A stretch of 64,000 bases of DNA from Pedobacter sp. R20-19. GTDB taxonomy: Bacteria; Bacteroidota; Bacteroidia; Sphingobacteriales; Sphingobacteriaceae. The notes beneath the pieces are model-generated. The model saw only the letters and a program-made list of their open reading frames with translations, did no database searches and was not told where the DNA came from. Location: NCBI RefSeq assembly GCF_000708265.2, contig NZ_JCKI01000003.1, positions 434,001-498,000 on the forward strand, given 5' to 3'. A program made the translations under genes and the position numbers. Shown here in pieces: positions 35,189-43,849 of this stretch; within the stretch, counting starts at the first letter, position 1; each line of letters opens with the position of its first letter.

Positions 35189-36691
35189 ATGCAGATTATT
35201 ACTGAAAAGACACCTTCTATTGAAACTTTAGAAGCGATTCAAAATTTTGAAGGTAAATACCCTAAACAACTCTGGTATTTATCGCTGGTAGAAATGTGGG
35301 AACGTTTTTGTTTCTACGGCATGCGTGGGGTGCTTGCCTTTTTTATGGTTGATCAATTGGGACTGAGTGATCAGAAATCAAACCTTCAATATGGTGCCAT
35401 CCAGGCTTTTGTTTATGCCTTTACTTTTATAGGGGGTATTTTTGCTGATAAAGTGTTAGGCTTTAGAAAATCTCTTTTCTGGGGTGGTTCACTGATGATT
35501 GTAGGAAACCTGATCCTTGCCTTTTCACCACATGATTTATTTTATGTCGGCATTACGCTATCCATTATTGGTACAGGCTTTTTTAAACCTAACATATCAT
35601 CAATGGTAGGCGAACTTTATCACGAAAAAGATAATCGTAGAGACGCAGGTTACGGACTCTTTTATGCAGGTATAAACGTGGGTGGTTTGTTGGGTGGCGC
35701 CATGTGTATTTACCTTGGAAAGTATGTTTCCTGGCATCTATGTTTCCTTTCTGCAGCCCTGGTGATGGCATTTGGCTTAGGTACTTTTATCTTCACTAAA
35801 AAATACCTCGGCCCTATTGGTAATTCGCCACTGTTACATTTACAAAAAACTAAAAGAACCATTTATGAAATGGTAGTATATGCAGGTTCACTGTTGTGTA
35901 TTCCGCTGATCTTTATCATGGTAAGGAATACGGCCTATACTGATTATTTTATGTACACGCTCGGTATAGTTGCATTGATCTACTTTTTTTATGAAATGTT
36001 CAGTATCAAGGAAATTAAAGCACGTTATAAATTACTTGCTGCTTTTATCTTCATTCTTTGCTACTTTATTTTTATGGCCATTTCAGAACAAAGCGGAGGT
36101 TCGCTTTCTTTATTTGCCAAAGATAATTTAGACCATAATTTGTTATTCTTTTCTATCGATCCGAATGTAGTAAACAATAGTGTAAACTCATTTTTCGTAA
36201 TCGTGTTTAGTCCATTAGTAGGTTTATTATGGATTGGCATGTACAAACGTAAAATTGAACCCAATACCGTGGTAAAATTTGGATTGGGCTTTGTTTTATT
36301 AGCGTTGAGTTTCTACGTTTTTTATGCAACTAGATTTTTTGCTAACGTGCAAGGCATTAGTTCTCTAAATATTTTCACCTTAGGTTATTTGCTGCTTACG
36401 CTCGGCGAATTATGTATCGGTCCAATCGGAATGTCTATCATTACTAAACTATCACCTAAAAGGATGTTTGGAATGATGATGGGCATGTGGTTCCTTTTTA
36501 GTGCCTTCGGACAGCTTGCTGCCGGTAAATTAGGTGCAGAAATGTCTAGTATTGAAAATGCATCTTTGATGACCAAACTTACTTCATACACTGAAGGTTA
36601 TAAATCACTTGCGCTTTACTCATTAATTGCCGGAGTATTTCTGATTGTATTTTCTCAGTTGATTAAAAAACTGATGCAAGAGGTTAGATAA
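35189..36691 (+). CDS. POT family peptide MFS transporter (second copy)
   Basis: This 500-residue transporter has the POT signature VEMWERFCFYGMRG (residues about 31-44) and the matching GTGFFKPNISSMVG block. Membrane segments follow the same order as in the upstream paralogue. FMAISEQSGGSLSLFAKDN is the family's central motif. The pair may differ in peptide preference. A strong terminator (36711-36737) closes the operon 19 bases after its stop. Confidence 0.95.
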   Translation: MQIITEKTPSIETLEAIQNFEGKYPKQLWYLSLVEMWERFCFYGMRGVLAFFMVDQLGLSDQKSNLQYGAIQAFVYAFTFIGGIFADKVLGFRKSLFWGGSLMIVGNLILAFSPHDLFYVGITLSIIGTGFFKPNISSMVGELYHEKDNRRDAGYGLFYAGINVGGLLGGAMCIYLGKYVSWHLCFLSAALVMAFGLGTFIFTKKYLGPIGNSPLLHLQKTKRTIYEMVVYAGSLLCIPLIFIMVRNTAYTDYFMYTLGIVALIYFFYEMFSIKEIKARYKLLAAFIFILCYFIFMAISEQSGGSLSLFAKDNLDHNLLFFSIDPNVVNNSVNSFFVIVFSPLVGLLWIGMYKRKIEPNTVVKFGLGFVLLALSFYVFYATRFFANVQGISSLNIFTLGYLLLTLGELCIGPIGMSIITKLSPKRMFGMMMGMWFLFSAFGQLAAGKLGAEMSSIENASLMTKLTSYTEGYKSLALYSLIAGVFLIVFSQLIKKLMQEVR

Positions 36692-36710
36692 AACATTTCA
36701 ATAGATTTTA

Positions 36711-36737
36711 AACCGTATCAGCACTGTTGATACGGTT
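36711..36737 (+). terminator. Rho-independent terminator after POT genes
   Basis: A 10-bp perfect stem AACCGTATCA / TGATACGGTT with a 7-nt loop is followed by TTTT. It lies just after the second POT gene. Confidence 0.9.
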
Positions 36738-36798
36738 TTTTGATTTATAATATTTACTTTCGCCCTCTAAAGTTAAAATTAGATTTTTTTAACTTAAA

Positions 36799-37560
36799 AT
36801 GCAATCATATAAACCCAGAACAAAAGTGTCAGACAGTTTAGTAATCATTCCTACCTACAATGAAAAGGAGAATATTGAAAGGATTATCCGGAAGGTATTT
36901 TCATTAAATCAACCTTTTCATGTTTTGATTATTGATGATGGTTCTCCTGACGGAACTGCAGATATTGTAAAATCGCTTCAGGCTGAATATGACGGACATT
37001 TATTTATAGTAGAACGTGCTGGCAAACAAGGCTTGGGCACTGCATATATTTACGGTTTTAACTGGGCACTACAAAAAGACTATCAGTTTATTTTTGAAAT
37101 GGATGCCGATTTTTCTCATAATCCAGATGACTTGGCTCGTTTGCGTGATGCCTGTGTTAATGGTGCAGATGTTGCCATCGGATCGAGGTATGTGAAAGGT
37201 GTAAATGTAGTAAACTGGCCCATGGGCAGGGTTTTAATGTCGTACTTTGCCTCGATGTATGTTCGTTTTATCACCAGGATCAACATTCAGGATGCTACTG
37301 CTGGTTTTAAATGTTACCGCAGATTGGTATTGGAAACCATCCCCTTAGATAAAATTCGATTTGTGGGTTATGCCTTTCAAATTGAAATGAAATTTACAGC
37401 TATTAAATTTGGATTTAACGTGGTAGAGGTACCAATTATCTTCACCGATAGAACGGAAGGCACATCAAAAATGAGTACACGTATTTTCCGTGAGGCCTTT
37501 TTGGGCGTAATACAGATGAAAGTAAGCAGCTGGTTTAGGGATTATAAGAGGAAAGGTTAG
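36799..37560 (+). CDS. Polyprenol-phosphate mannosyltransferase-like GT2
   Basis: This 253-residue soluble glycosyltransferase family 2 enzyme contains VIIPTYNEKENIERII, the IIDDGSPDGTAD nucleotide-binding motif and the DXD-like MDADFSHNPDDL (D102, D104), then IGSRYVKG and DATAGFKCY blocks that match dolichol/polyprenol monophosphomannose synthases. It would load a hexose from GDP- or UDP-sugar onto undecaprenyl or dolichyl phosphate. The donor sugar is inferred. No C-terminal membrane helices are present, so it is the short bacterial form. Confidence 0.92.
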   Translation: MQSYKPRTKVSDSLVIIPTYNEKENIERIIRKVFSLNQPFHVLIIDDGSPDGTADIVKSLQAEYDGHLFIVERAGKQGLGTAYIYGFNWALQKDYQFIFEMDADFSHNPDDLARLRDACVNGADVAIGSRYVKGVNVVNWPMGRVLMSYFASMYVRFITRINIQDATAGFKCYRRLVLETIPLDKIRFVGYAFQIEMKFTAIKFGFNVVEVPIIFTDRTEGTSKMSTRIFREAFLGVIQMKVSSWFRDYKRKG

Positions 37561-37630
37561 TAGTTAAAGAAGAGGTTAGTGTGGGTTAGTATTGGTTAGG
37601 GGGTTAGGGGTTAGCTGATTTAGGACTCAC
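37561..37630. repeat. Degenerate GGTTAG-type intergenic repeat
   Basis: Just after the GT2 stop, the motif GGTTAG or GGGTTAG recurs at irregular spacing (about five times in 40 bases), then TTAGGACTC and ACTCC-type words follow. The G-run clusters could fold as a G-quadruplex. A related TTAGGACTC tract lies at 58340-58380. Confidence 0.5.
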
Positions 37631-38142
37631 AACTCCAAACTCCGTTTACTTTCCCGAATCATTGTACCATAATCCTGTTGCTTTTCCATTGCATTAACTG
37701 TCATGATTAATCTTTTCGTACGTGTGGTTTCCGTTTTGGCATCATTAATCCATCTAATAAAATAGTTTTGATGTGATTTAGGTTGCTGAAGGAAACAAGT
37801 GAGCAGCCTTTCATCTTCAGCCAGGCATACTTCCAGATCTGCCGGCATTTCAATTTTAAAATCTTTATCTTCTTCAAGCCATAATTCCACTTTGGCACCA
37901 GCTTCCTTTCTTATTTTTTTACGGATTATGGCGTTAATAGCAATAATAAAATCGCCCTCCCCCATTGGTATGGTCGCTACTCCGGCAATATCAAAATCAT
38001 CGATTTTCCCTTTCACCCTGAAAGATACTTTATAATCAGGCTTAATTTCATTTGCTATGGCAGCAGGAATAAAGACGTAACTCCAGCCTGTTTTTTCGCC
38101 CATCTGTTCAAAACGTTCTATTTCTGCTTTGATGTGAATCAT
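37627..38142 (-). CDS. DUF1905/YdeI-like protein
   Basis: This 171-residue protein joins a DUF1905 barrel (IHIKAEIERFEQMG, WSYVFIPAAIANEI, FDIAGVATIPMGEGDFIIAIN) with a C-terminal YdeI/OmpD-associated helical region (FIRWINDAKTETTRTKRL). Relatives are annotated as YdeI or bacteriocin-protection proteins, but the molecular role is not established. It is convergent with the GT2 gene across a repeat-rich 66-base gap. Confidence 0.82.
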   Translation of the reverse strand: MIHIKAEIERFEQMGEKTGWSYVFIPAAIANEIKPDYKVSFRVKGKIDDFDIAGVATIPMGEGDFIIAINAIIRKKIRKEAGAKVELWLEEDKDFKIEMPADLEVCLAEDERLLTCFLQQPKSHQNYFIRWINDAKTETTRTKRLIMTVNAMEKQQDYGTMIRESKRSLEL

Positions 38143-38289
38143 TTGTTATTTGATATAAAGTAGCTAAAACAATATTTAACTCATTTAAAGATAGAAATCT
38201 GTACAGGCTTTGAAATTTTATAGAAGTTGACCTATTTATATTATTTACTTATCAAATCGACTTTCTATACTACATTACAACAAGAACTT

Positions 38290-38587
38290 TTAACGATAAA
38301 ACATTGGCTCTTGCCGGTTATCCCAGAAGAAAAGTATTTCTATCCTATCTGACTTAACTTCATAAAACACAGAGGATATTTTTTTTAATTAATCCCTGCC
38401 TTACATTCGGATCAAGTGCTGTCTGCTTATAAAAGAAAGGTGATTCGCTGATTAACTCAAGTGTTTTTATAGTATTTTTTTTGAAATCATTAAGTGCTTT
38501 CTCCCCTAATTGGTCTTGCACCTGATCACAAATCGACTCAAAAGTTAAGTAGGCCGTTTCTGATATGATGACAGGCAATCCAATCAA
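38290..38587 (-). pseudogene. RelE/ParE-family toxin, frameshifted at a poly-A run
   Basis: The frame begins with TTG at 38587, which overlaps the antitoxin stop by 4 bases (TTGA). It reads through PVIISETAYLTFESI and a RelE-like region to ...QGLIKKNILCVL and stops near 38360. One base out of frame the toxin continues: SSVFYEVKSDRIEILFFWDN and then a tail ending in FYR at 38290, which matches the RelE/ParE C-terminus (IxFYxVxxxxIxILRxWDNR). The break is at an A8 run (about 38382-38389), so deleting one A restores the full toxin. It is either inactivated or expressed by slippage. Confidence 0.75.
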
Positions 38588-38790
38588 ATAATTGAGATTT
38601 TCTCTTTGAATTCTGCTAATGAAAAACTTTTCCCTTTTTTAATATCTTCCTGTCCTTTTTTTATTCCAAATATAACATGTGCAGGCAGAGCATCATCTTT
38701 CCTGATTTCATAAGGAACTTCCAAAGCCTCAAGAAAGGCCTTTAAAGCTTTCTCTTGTATTTTATCAGGATGTACAAGGTAAGTTTCCAT
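38584..38790 (-). CDS. Putative antitoxin of a RelE/ParE-type pair
   Basis: This 68-residue protein starts at the ATG at 38790 (METYLVHPDKIQEKALKAFL); an upstream in-frame ATG at 38820 would add a weak leader. It is hydrophilic and helical, with a C-terminal tail KGKSFSLAEFKEKISII of the kind used to wrap a toxin. Its stop overlaps the toxin start by 4 bases, typical of toxin-antitoxin coupling. The antitoxin family is not named with confidence. Confidence 0.75.
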   Translation of the reverse strand: METYLVHPDKIQEKALKAFLEALEVPYEIRKDDALPAHVIFGIKKGQEDIKKGKSFSLAEFKEKISII

Positions 38791-38885
38791 TTTGATATGA
38801 TTTTTATAACTAATGTACAAATTTAAAAATTATCAGGCAAAACCTATAAATCTTTATCGCCTTATAAAGAAGTAGCTATTTTTGC

Positions 38886-38941
38886 TATTCGGCTCAAAAA
38901 ATAGCCAATTCATGAGCCGATTAACCATCCTATTCGGCTCA
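38886..38941. repeat. Hairpin-forming repeats at the 3' end of dnaE
   Basis: TATTCGGCTCA occurs at 38886-38896 and 38931-38941. A perfect 10-bp inverted pair, CATGAGCCGA (38911-38920) and TCGGCTCATG (38934-38943), encloses a 13-base loop. A GCTAT/ATAGC pair surrounds an A-run (38891 onward). These could act as a terminator for the leftward dnaE gene. Confidence 0.6.
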
Positions 38942-38944
38942 TGA

Positions 38945-41900
38945 TTAATCAGCAGCTACCGGATTCATCATAATATCCAGCTTGGCAAACTTTAAAACTT
39001 CCACGCTTGGGAAGCCAAAATCTTCTACTATCTTACCTAAAATCAAATAACAACCTTTTCCTGCAAAGGGATACATGGGAGTTGTATTCGGGAAATGAGT
39101 AGTGTCAAAAAAATCACCCTTTACATCCAGAAAAGTACCAAACCACATTTTAGTATTTTTAATGGTATGCACCGTTTTTTCACAAACGTAATTCCCCACC
39201 ATACGCACTGTTTTTCCCACATGTTTACTTAAATCTGCCGCCATTACCTCACCTCGATAACTTGTTTTCAAAAAATCGAACATATTAAAGTTTAGTGGAT
39301 ACCCCAATAATTCCAGTTCTACATAAGCATCTTCCAGTGCAGAGTTTTCTAATGTTGGCAGCACGTATTCTTTGCTTTCGAGATTAAATAACTCAGCCGA
39401 ATCTATTCGCTTTTGTTTATGGCCCAGGTAATTATAGATCTCCCAAAGCAATGTTTTTTTGTCTTTCCCGGTAAACCTTAACGCACCCAGCCGGATTAAC
39501 AAAATGGCTTGTTCTAAAGTGATCTGAGTCCGCTTTACAAATTGCTCCAGATCTTTAAAAGGGCCATTTCTCCGTCGCTCCTGCGGAATCCGTTCAATCA
39601 TTTTATTTTCCAAACCTTGTACCGACATAAAACCAAGATAGGCTTCGTTACCATTGATGTTTACCACTTCATCACTATGGTTTACGCAGGGGAGATAAAC
39701 CTTTGCGCCTGTTTTTTGTAACTCATGAACATAAACCCAACGACTATAAAAGCCACCATAGTTATTTAAAACGGCCACCATAAACTCTTTTGGATAATAA
39801 GTTTTAAGGTATAAACTCTGATAACTTTCTACAGCAAATGAGGCGGAGTGTGCTTTTGAAAAACTATAACCTGCAAAGGAAGAAATTTGTCGCCAAACCT
39901 CTGTAATCAGCTCTTCAGAATGCCCCTGAACCCTGGCAGATTGAAAAAACTTGTTAACCAGTTCTTCAAAGGCAAGCTTTGAACGATACTTTCCGCTCAT
40001 GGCCTTTCTCAACACATCGGCATCAGCCAAATCCAGGCCAGCAAAATAATGGCAAACTTTAATTACATCTTCCTGGTAAACCATTACGCCATAGGTCTCC
40101 TTCAGCTGTTCTTCCATTTCCTTGCAGAGGTAAACTACCTTATCTGGAGCATGATAACGTTCAATAAAAGATTTCATCATGCCTGAACTGGCCACGCCGG
40201 GACGAATGATCGAACTGGCTGCCACCAATGTCAGGTAATCTTCGCACTTTAATTTTTTCAGCAATTGCCGCATGGCTGGCGATTCAATATAAAAACAGCC
40301 CACGGGTTGCCCTTCGCGAAGGATTGCATTTAATTGAGGGTCGTGTTTAAATGTCTTAAAATCGTGAATATCAATCTCCTTATTTTGATTTTTTTTAATG
40401 AGTTGAACGGCTTCACGGATATGCCCTATTCCCCGCTGACTTAACACATCAAACTTTTCATAACCAATAGCTTCTGCTTCATACATATCCCATTGAACGG
40501 TTACAAAACCCTTCGGCGGCAAATCAAGTGCGGTGTAATAAGTGATGGGTTCATCAGAAATTAAGATTCCTCCTGCATGAATAGAGCGCTGATTGGGCAT
40601 ACTTCTCATATGATGATGAACCGCCAGTAACTTCTGATAAGTTAAATTCTGCTGGTTTTCACGTTCTTTTGTAGGATCAGTAAAGGTATCAATCTCTTCT
40701 TTTGGTAAACCTAAAACCTTTCCAATTTCCCTAATAATTGCACGGTCTTTAAAAGTGCTCATCGTTCCTAAAAAGGCAACATGCCACTTAGGGTACTTAT
40801 TAAAAATATAACGCTGAATGGTCTCCCGCTCATCCCATGCAAAATCGATATCAAAATCTGGCGGACTTGTACGTTTTTCATGCAAAAAACGCTCAAAATA
40901 TAAATCAAGATCGATGGGATCTACATCCGTAATCCGCAGGCAATACGCTACAATGCTATTGGCACCAGAACCTCTGCCCACGTGGTAAAATTTACACCGC
41001 CCCATGGCATAGCGAACAATATCAAAAGTAATTAAAAAATACGCACAATAGTTTTTAAACTCAATGATACTTAACTCCTTCTCCATCCTTTCTCTGGCAA
41101 CGGGATGATTATTTCCATAACGGTAAACCAAACCCTTATAAGCAATTCGCCTGAGTAAGGTACGATCGAACATTTCACCTTCTTTCGTATAGGCGTATCT
41201 GTTTTTGGATTTTACCTGAGGCTCAAAATAAATACTCAAATCACAGGCATCTATTAACTTTTGGGTATTATCAATAATAAAAGGAAAGGCTTCAAATTTT
41301 GATTGGAGTGCTTCCTCTGGAATCAAAACTTCATCGGGATCACATTTTGAATTATCATCCACCATGCTCAATAAGGTATTCAGTTCAATTGCCCTTAAAT
41401 ACTCGTGCAAACGATGTTCTACTTTACTACCTACCGTAACGGGATGCCAAACCACCAGTTTTTCTTTTTGATGCAATAAATCATGTTTGTATAACCCGTT
41501 TAACTGACTGCTCTTAATCCCAATAAACTCATTTGCCTTTAAAACCCTATTGAAACTTTTGGTAAACGGATAAATAATGAAGGCATTTTCAAAAGCAGGT
41601 GCATCATTTGGTAGGACCTGATCTTCAACATTATGAGTACTTAAAAACTCGTTAAGCTCCCGCATTCCTTCTTTATTTTTTGCAATACCGATATATAACA
41701 GCTGACCGTCTTTTCGAAACTCAATCCCAGCAATTGGTTTTAAATGGTATGGAATATTTCCGGCTTGTACTTCATCGGGCTCTTTGGCAATGCCTTGCTT
41801 GTAACATTCACGGATAAATTCGATTGCTCCGGTAGAATTGTTAATATCAGTTAGCACCATTTGATGGATGCCCAAAGCACGGGCCTTCGAAACAATGGCT

Positions 41901-41956
41901 GGGATATTCATTGTTCCATATTTCAGGCTATAGGAAGAATGTACATTTAGAAACAT
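38945..41956 (-). CDS. dnaE: Short DNA polymerase III alpha subunit (DnaE2-like)
   Basis: This 1003-residue C-family polymerase begins with a PHP domain (FLNVHSSYSLKYGTMNI), then the polymerase palm with catalytic acids in PPDFDIDFAW, then fingers, helix-hairpin-helix and an OB-like region. It is shorter than a typical replicative DnaE (about 1160-1450 residues), and next to a dinB gene it resembles the error-prone DnaE2 of bacterial mutagenesis cassettes. The catalytic residues look intact. A separate replicative DnaE is assumed elsewhere in the genome. No ImuA-like gene is present here. Confidence 0.9.
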   Translation of the reverse strand: MFLNVHSSYSLKYGTMNIPAIVSKARALGIHQMVLTDINNSTGAIEFIRECYKQGIAKEPDEVQAGNIPYHLKPIAGIEFRKDGQLLYIGIAKNKEGMRELNEFLSTHNVEDQVLPNDAPAFENAFIIYPFTKSFNRVLKANEFIGIKSSQLNGLYKHDLLHQKEKLVVWHPVTVGSKVEHRLHEYLRAIELNTLLSMVDDNSKCDPDEVLIPEEALQSKFEAFPFIIDNTQKLIDACDLSIYFEPQVKSKNRYAYTKEGEMFDRTLLRRIAYKGLVYRYGNNHPVARERMEKELSIIEFKNYCAYFLITFDIVRYAMGRCKFYHVGRGSGANSIVAYCLRITDVDPIDLDLYFERFLHEKRTSPPDFDIDFAWDERETIQRYIFNKYPKWHVAFLGTMSTFKDRAIIREIGKVLGLPKEEIDTFTDPTKERENQQNLTYQKLLAVHHHMRSMPNQRSIHAGGILISDEPITYYTALDLPPKGFVTVQWDMYEAEAIGYEKFDVLSQRGIGHIREAVQLIKKNQNKEIDIHDFKTFKHDPQLNAILREGQPVGCFYIESPAMRQLLKKLKCEDYLTLVAASSIIRPGVASSGMMKSFIERYHAPDKVVYLCKEMEEQLKETYGVMVYQEDVIKVCHYFAGLDLADADVLRKAMSGKYRSKLAFEELVNKFFQSARVQGHSEELITEVWRQISSFAGYSFSKAHSASFAVESYQSLYLKTYYPKEFMVAVLNNYGGFYSRWVYVHELQKTGAKVYLPCVNHSDEVVNINGNEAYLGFMSVQGLENKMIERIPQERRRNGPFKDLEQFVKRTQITLEQAILLIRLGALRFTGKDKKTLLWEIYNYLGHKQKRIDSAELFNLESKEYVLPTLENSALEDAYVELELLGYPLNFNMFDFLKTSYRGEVMAADLSKHVGKTVRMVGNYVCEKTVHTIKNTKMWFGTFLDVKGDFFDTTHFPNTTPMYPFAGKGCYLILGKIVEDFGFPSVEVLKFAKLDIMMNPVAAD

Positions 41957-42000
41957 TTTAGTTTTCTGTTAATAGTTGTCAACTTTATCGTTTAAAACTG

Positions 42001-42040
42001 GCGAAGTTCTGCCATGCTTACAGCCTTTGAAACTTTGCAA
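42001..42040. repeat. 40-bp hairpin repeat, copy 1
   Basis: This copy starts GCGAAGTTCTGCCATGCTTA and continues to 42040. It matches 42205-42244 at 39 of 40 positions. The ends (GCGAAGTT / AACTTTGC) can pair with one G-U wobble. Confidence 0.8.
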
Positions 42041-42056
42041 GTTAGCCACCCGACTT

Positions 42057-42096
42057 ACGAAGTTTTGATGGCATGGAGTACAGGGTTAACTTCGTC
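42057..42096. repeat. Diverged inverted relative of the 40-bp repeat
   Basis: ACGAAGTT (42058-42065) and AACTTCGT (about 42088-42095) form a stem around a loop containing TGGCATGGAGTACAG. That loop resembles the reverse complement of the loop in the two 40-bp copies. Confidence 0.5.
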
Positions 42097-42204
42097 AGTC
42101 TATCCATCTAATTATTCTTGTTTATAATTCGTATTGTTAATCCTAGTGAGCAAATAATAAATTCAGATCTAAAATTATATCAAGCCTTTAATATTTAGTA
42201 TCGG

Positions 42205-42244
42205 GCGAAGTTCTGCCATGCTTACAGCCTTTGAAACTTCGCAA
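42205..42244. repeat. 40-bp hairpin repeat, copy 2
   Basis: A perfect stem GCGAAGTT (42205-42212) / AACTTCGC (42235-42242) encloses a 22-base loop. It lies 6 bases from the dinB stop and 249 bases from the dnaE start. Confidence 0.8.
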
Positions 42245-42249
42245 ATTTT

Positions 42250-43566
42250 TTATCCATCCAGCTTTGTAGCTGTACCTAAATCAGCATTGATAAAAGTTCT
42301 GATTCTTGACTTTTTCCGTTCTTCAACTTGTTCGGCTTCTCCTTCTGATTGCTTATCAAGCTTCTTTTTCCGTGGGTTATACTTAATAACCTTTCCATAC
42401 TCATCCCGTTCAGGCCGCTTTACAATGCAGGCTTTAACTATTGATTCAATTCCATAATGATTTCTAACCTTATCCATTGCCTGATACAAATCGTACTCTT
42501 CTTCCGAAGTATGGTACAGTCCAATCTGTTCAAAACCACTTACGAGGTGTGAAAGCTTAACCCCGATTAAGCGCAGCAACATTCTTTTAGCATAGAGTTT
42601 TTTAAACAGATCATGCGCTTTATTAATCAAAAAGGAATCAAGTGCTGTATATGGAATCCGTGCTTGCTGGGTTACGGTTTCAAAATTAGAATAACGGATG
42701 GTAACGGTAATGCAGGCGGTTAATTTTTGCTGGCTCCTTAGTTCATAGGTTAAATTAGTTACCATTCCACTTAGTATGGCCTTCATTTTTGAAATATCCA
42801 TACTATCGTTTTCAAAGGTGGTTTGTGTGCCAATAGATTTTCTTTCACGATAGGGAACAACAGGAGAAAGATCAATTCCGTTTGCTTTTTGCCAGATGCC
42901 TAAGCCATGCTGGCCTAAAATTTTGAACATCAGCTCTTGAGGAATTTCGGCTAAGGTCTGTACTTTACGCACGCCCATTTCACTCAGTTTTTTATGTGTG
43001 GCATCACCTATTCCAGGTATTTTATAAACCGCCAGCGGATTTAAGAATGGTTGAACCCCAGGAAAGGGAATCTCCATTTCACCATTAGGTTTACACTCAT
43101 TGGTTACAATTTTCGAAACCGTTTTATTTACGGATAAACCAAACGAAATGGGTAAACCGGTTTCTCTGATAATGGTTTGCCGCAGTTCGGAAGCAAACTT
43201 CATACAGCCAAAAAACTTATCCATCCCGGTCATATCGATATAATGTTCATCAATACTGGCCTTTTCAAACAGTGGAACTCGTTCAGAAATAATTTCCGTA
43301 ATCTCATGCGAGGCCTTTGAATAATCATCCATGTTCCCTTTCACAAAAATGGCCTGTGGACAAAGCTGTTTTGCCATCCTACCAGGCATTGCCGCGTGCA
43401 CACCAAATTTCCTGGCTTCATAACTACAGGAAGTAACCACTCCCCGATCAGAATTTCCACCCACAACAACAGGCTTGCCTATAAGTTTAGGATTCTTCTT
43501 TAATTCTACCGACACAAAAAAAGCGTCCTGATCCATGTGAATAATTTTTTTATCCTTGTCCGTCAT
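42250..43566 (-). CDS. dinB: Y-family DNA polymerase IV (DinB)
   Basis: This 438-residue translesion polymerase has the palm acids D12 (HMDQDAFFVSVE) and D106-E107 (KASIDEHYIDM), the thumb helix-hairpin-helix (YKIPGIGDATHKKL) and a little-finger domain. It carries a charged C-terminal extension ending near TFINADLGTATKLDG. The catalytic acids are intact, unlike ImuB, so this is an active DinB rather than an ImuB-type accessory. It is upstream of the short dnaE in the same direction, with hairpin repeats between them. Confidence 0.94.
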   Translation of the reverse strand: MTDKDKKIIHMDQDAFFVSVELKKNPKLIGKPVVVGGNSDRGVVTSCSYEARKFGVHAAMPGRMAKQLCPQAIFVKGNMDDYSKASHEITEIISERVPLFEKASIDEHYIDMTGMDKFFGCMKFASELRQTIIRETGLPISFGLSVNKTVSKIVTNECKPNGEMEIPFPGVQPFLNPLAVYKIPGIGDATHKKLSEMGVRKVQTLAEIPQELMFKILGQHGLGIWQKANGIDLSPVVPYRERKSIGTQTTFENDSMDISKMKAILSGMVTNLTYELRSQQKLTACITVTIRYSNFETVTQQARIPYTALDSFLINKAHDLFKKLYAKRMLLRLIGVKLSHLVSGFEQIGLYHTSEEEYDLYQAMDKVRNHYGIESIVKACIVKRPERDEYGKVIKYNPRKKKLDKQSEGEAEQVEERKKSRIRTFINADLGTATKLDG

Positions 43567-43609
43567 CTCTCATCAGTTTAAATTTTATAGCAACACATTA
43601 AACAAAAAT

Positions 43610-43677
43610 ACTAATATATTTAGTTTTTATATTTTAAAATTCAATTGAATTACCAACAAAATACTAACATTTTTAGC
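43610..43677. promoter_or_regulatory. Paired palindromic motifs upstream of dinB
   Basis: ACTAATATATTTAGT (43610-43624) and ACTAACATTTTTAGC (43663-43677) are similar and 53 bases apart, roughly five helical turns. A 14-bp palindrome AATTCAATTGAATT (43638-43651) sits between them. They lie 43-111 bases before the dinB start and could be regulator sites. Confidence 0.35.
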
Positions 43678-43782
43678 TTAAATTATTTAAGAATATCCTC
43701 GCCATTTAAATCATACCCAGTAGATTACCTAACAGATACCAATTAGTAAATAAGTTTTGATGGTTAATTTTTGACCAAAAAA

Positions 43783-43810
43783 AATGCGCTGATATTTCTA
43801 CCAGCGCATT
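43783..43810 (-). terminator. Terminator after the OmpA gene
   Basis: A 9-bp stem AATGCGCTG / CAGCGCATT with a 10-base loop has an A-run on the plus-strand left side, so on the minus strand it reads as a hairpin followed by a T-run. It ends the leftward T9SS operon. Confidence 0.9.
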
Positions 43811-43849
43811 AAAAAATTATTTACTTACAGAAGGAACCTGATGTAGCCG

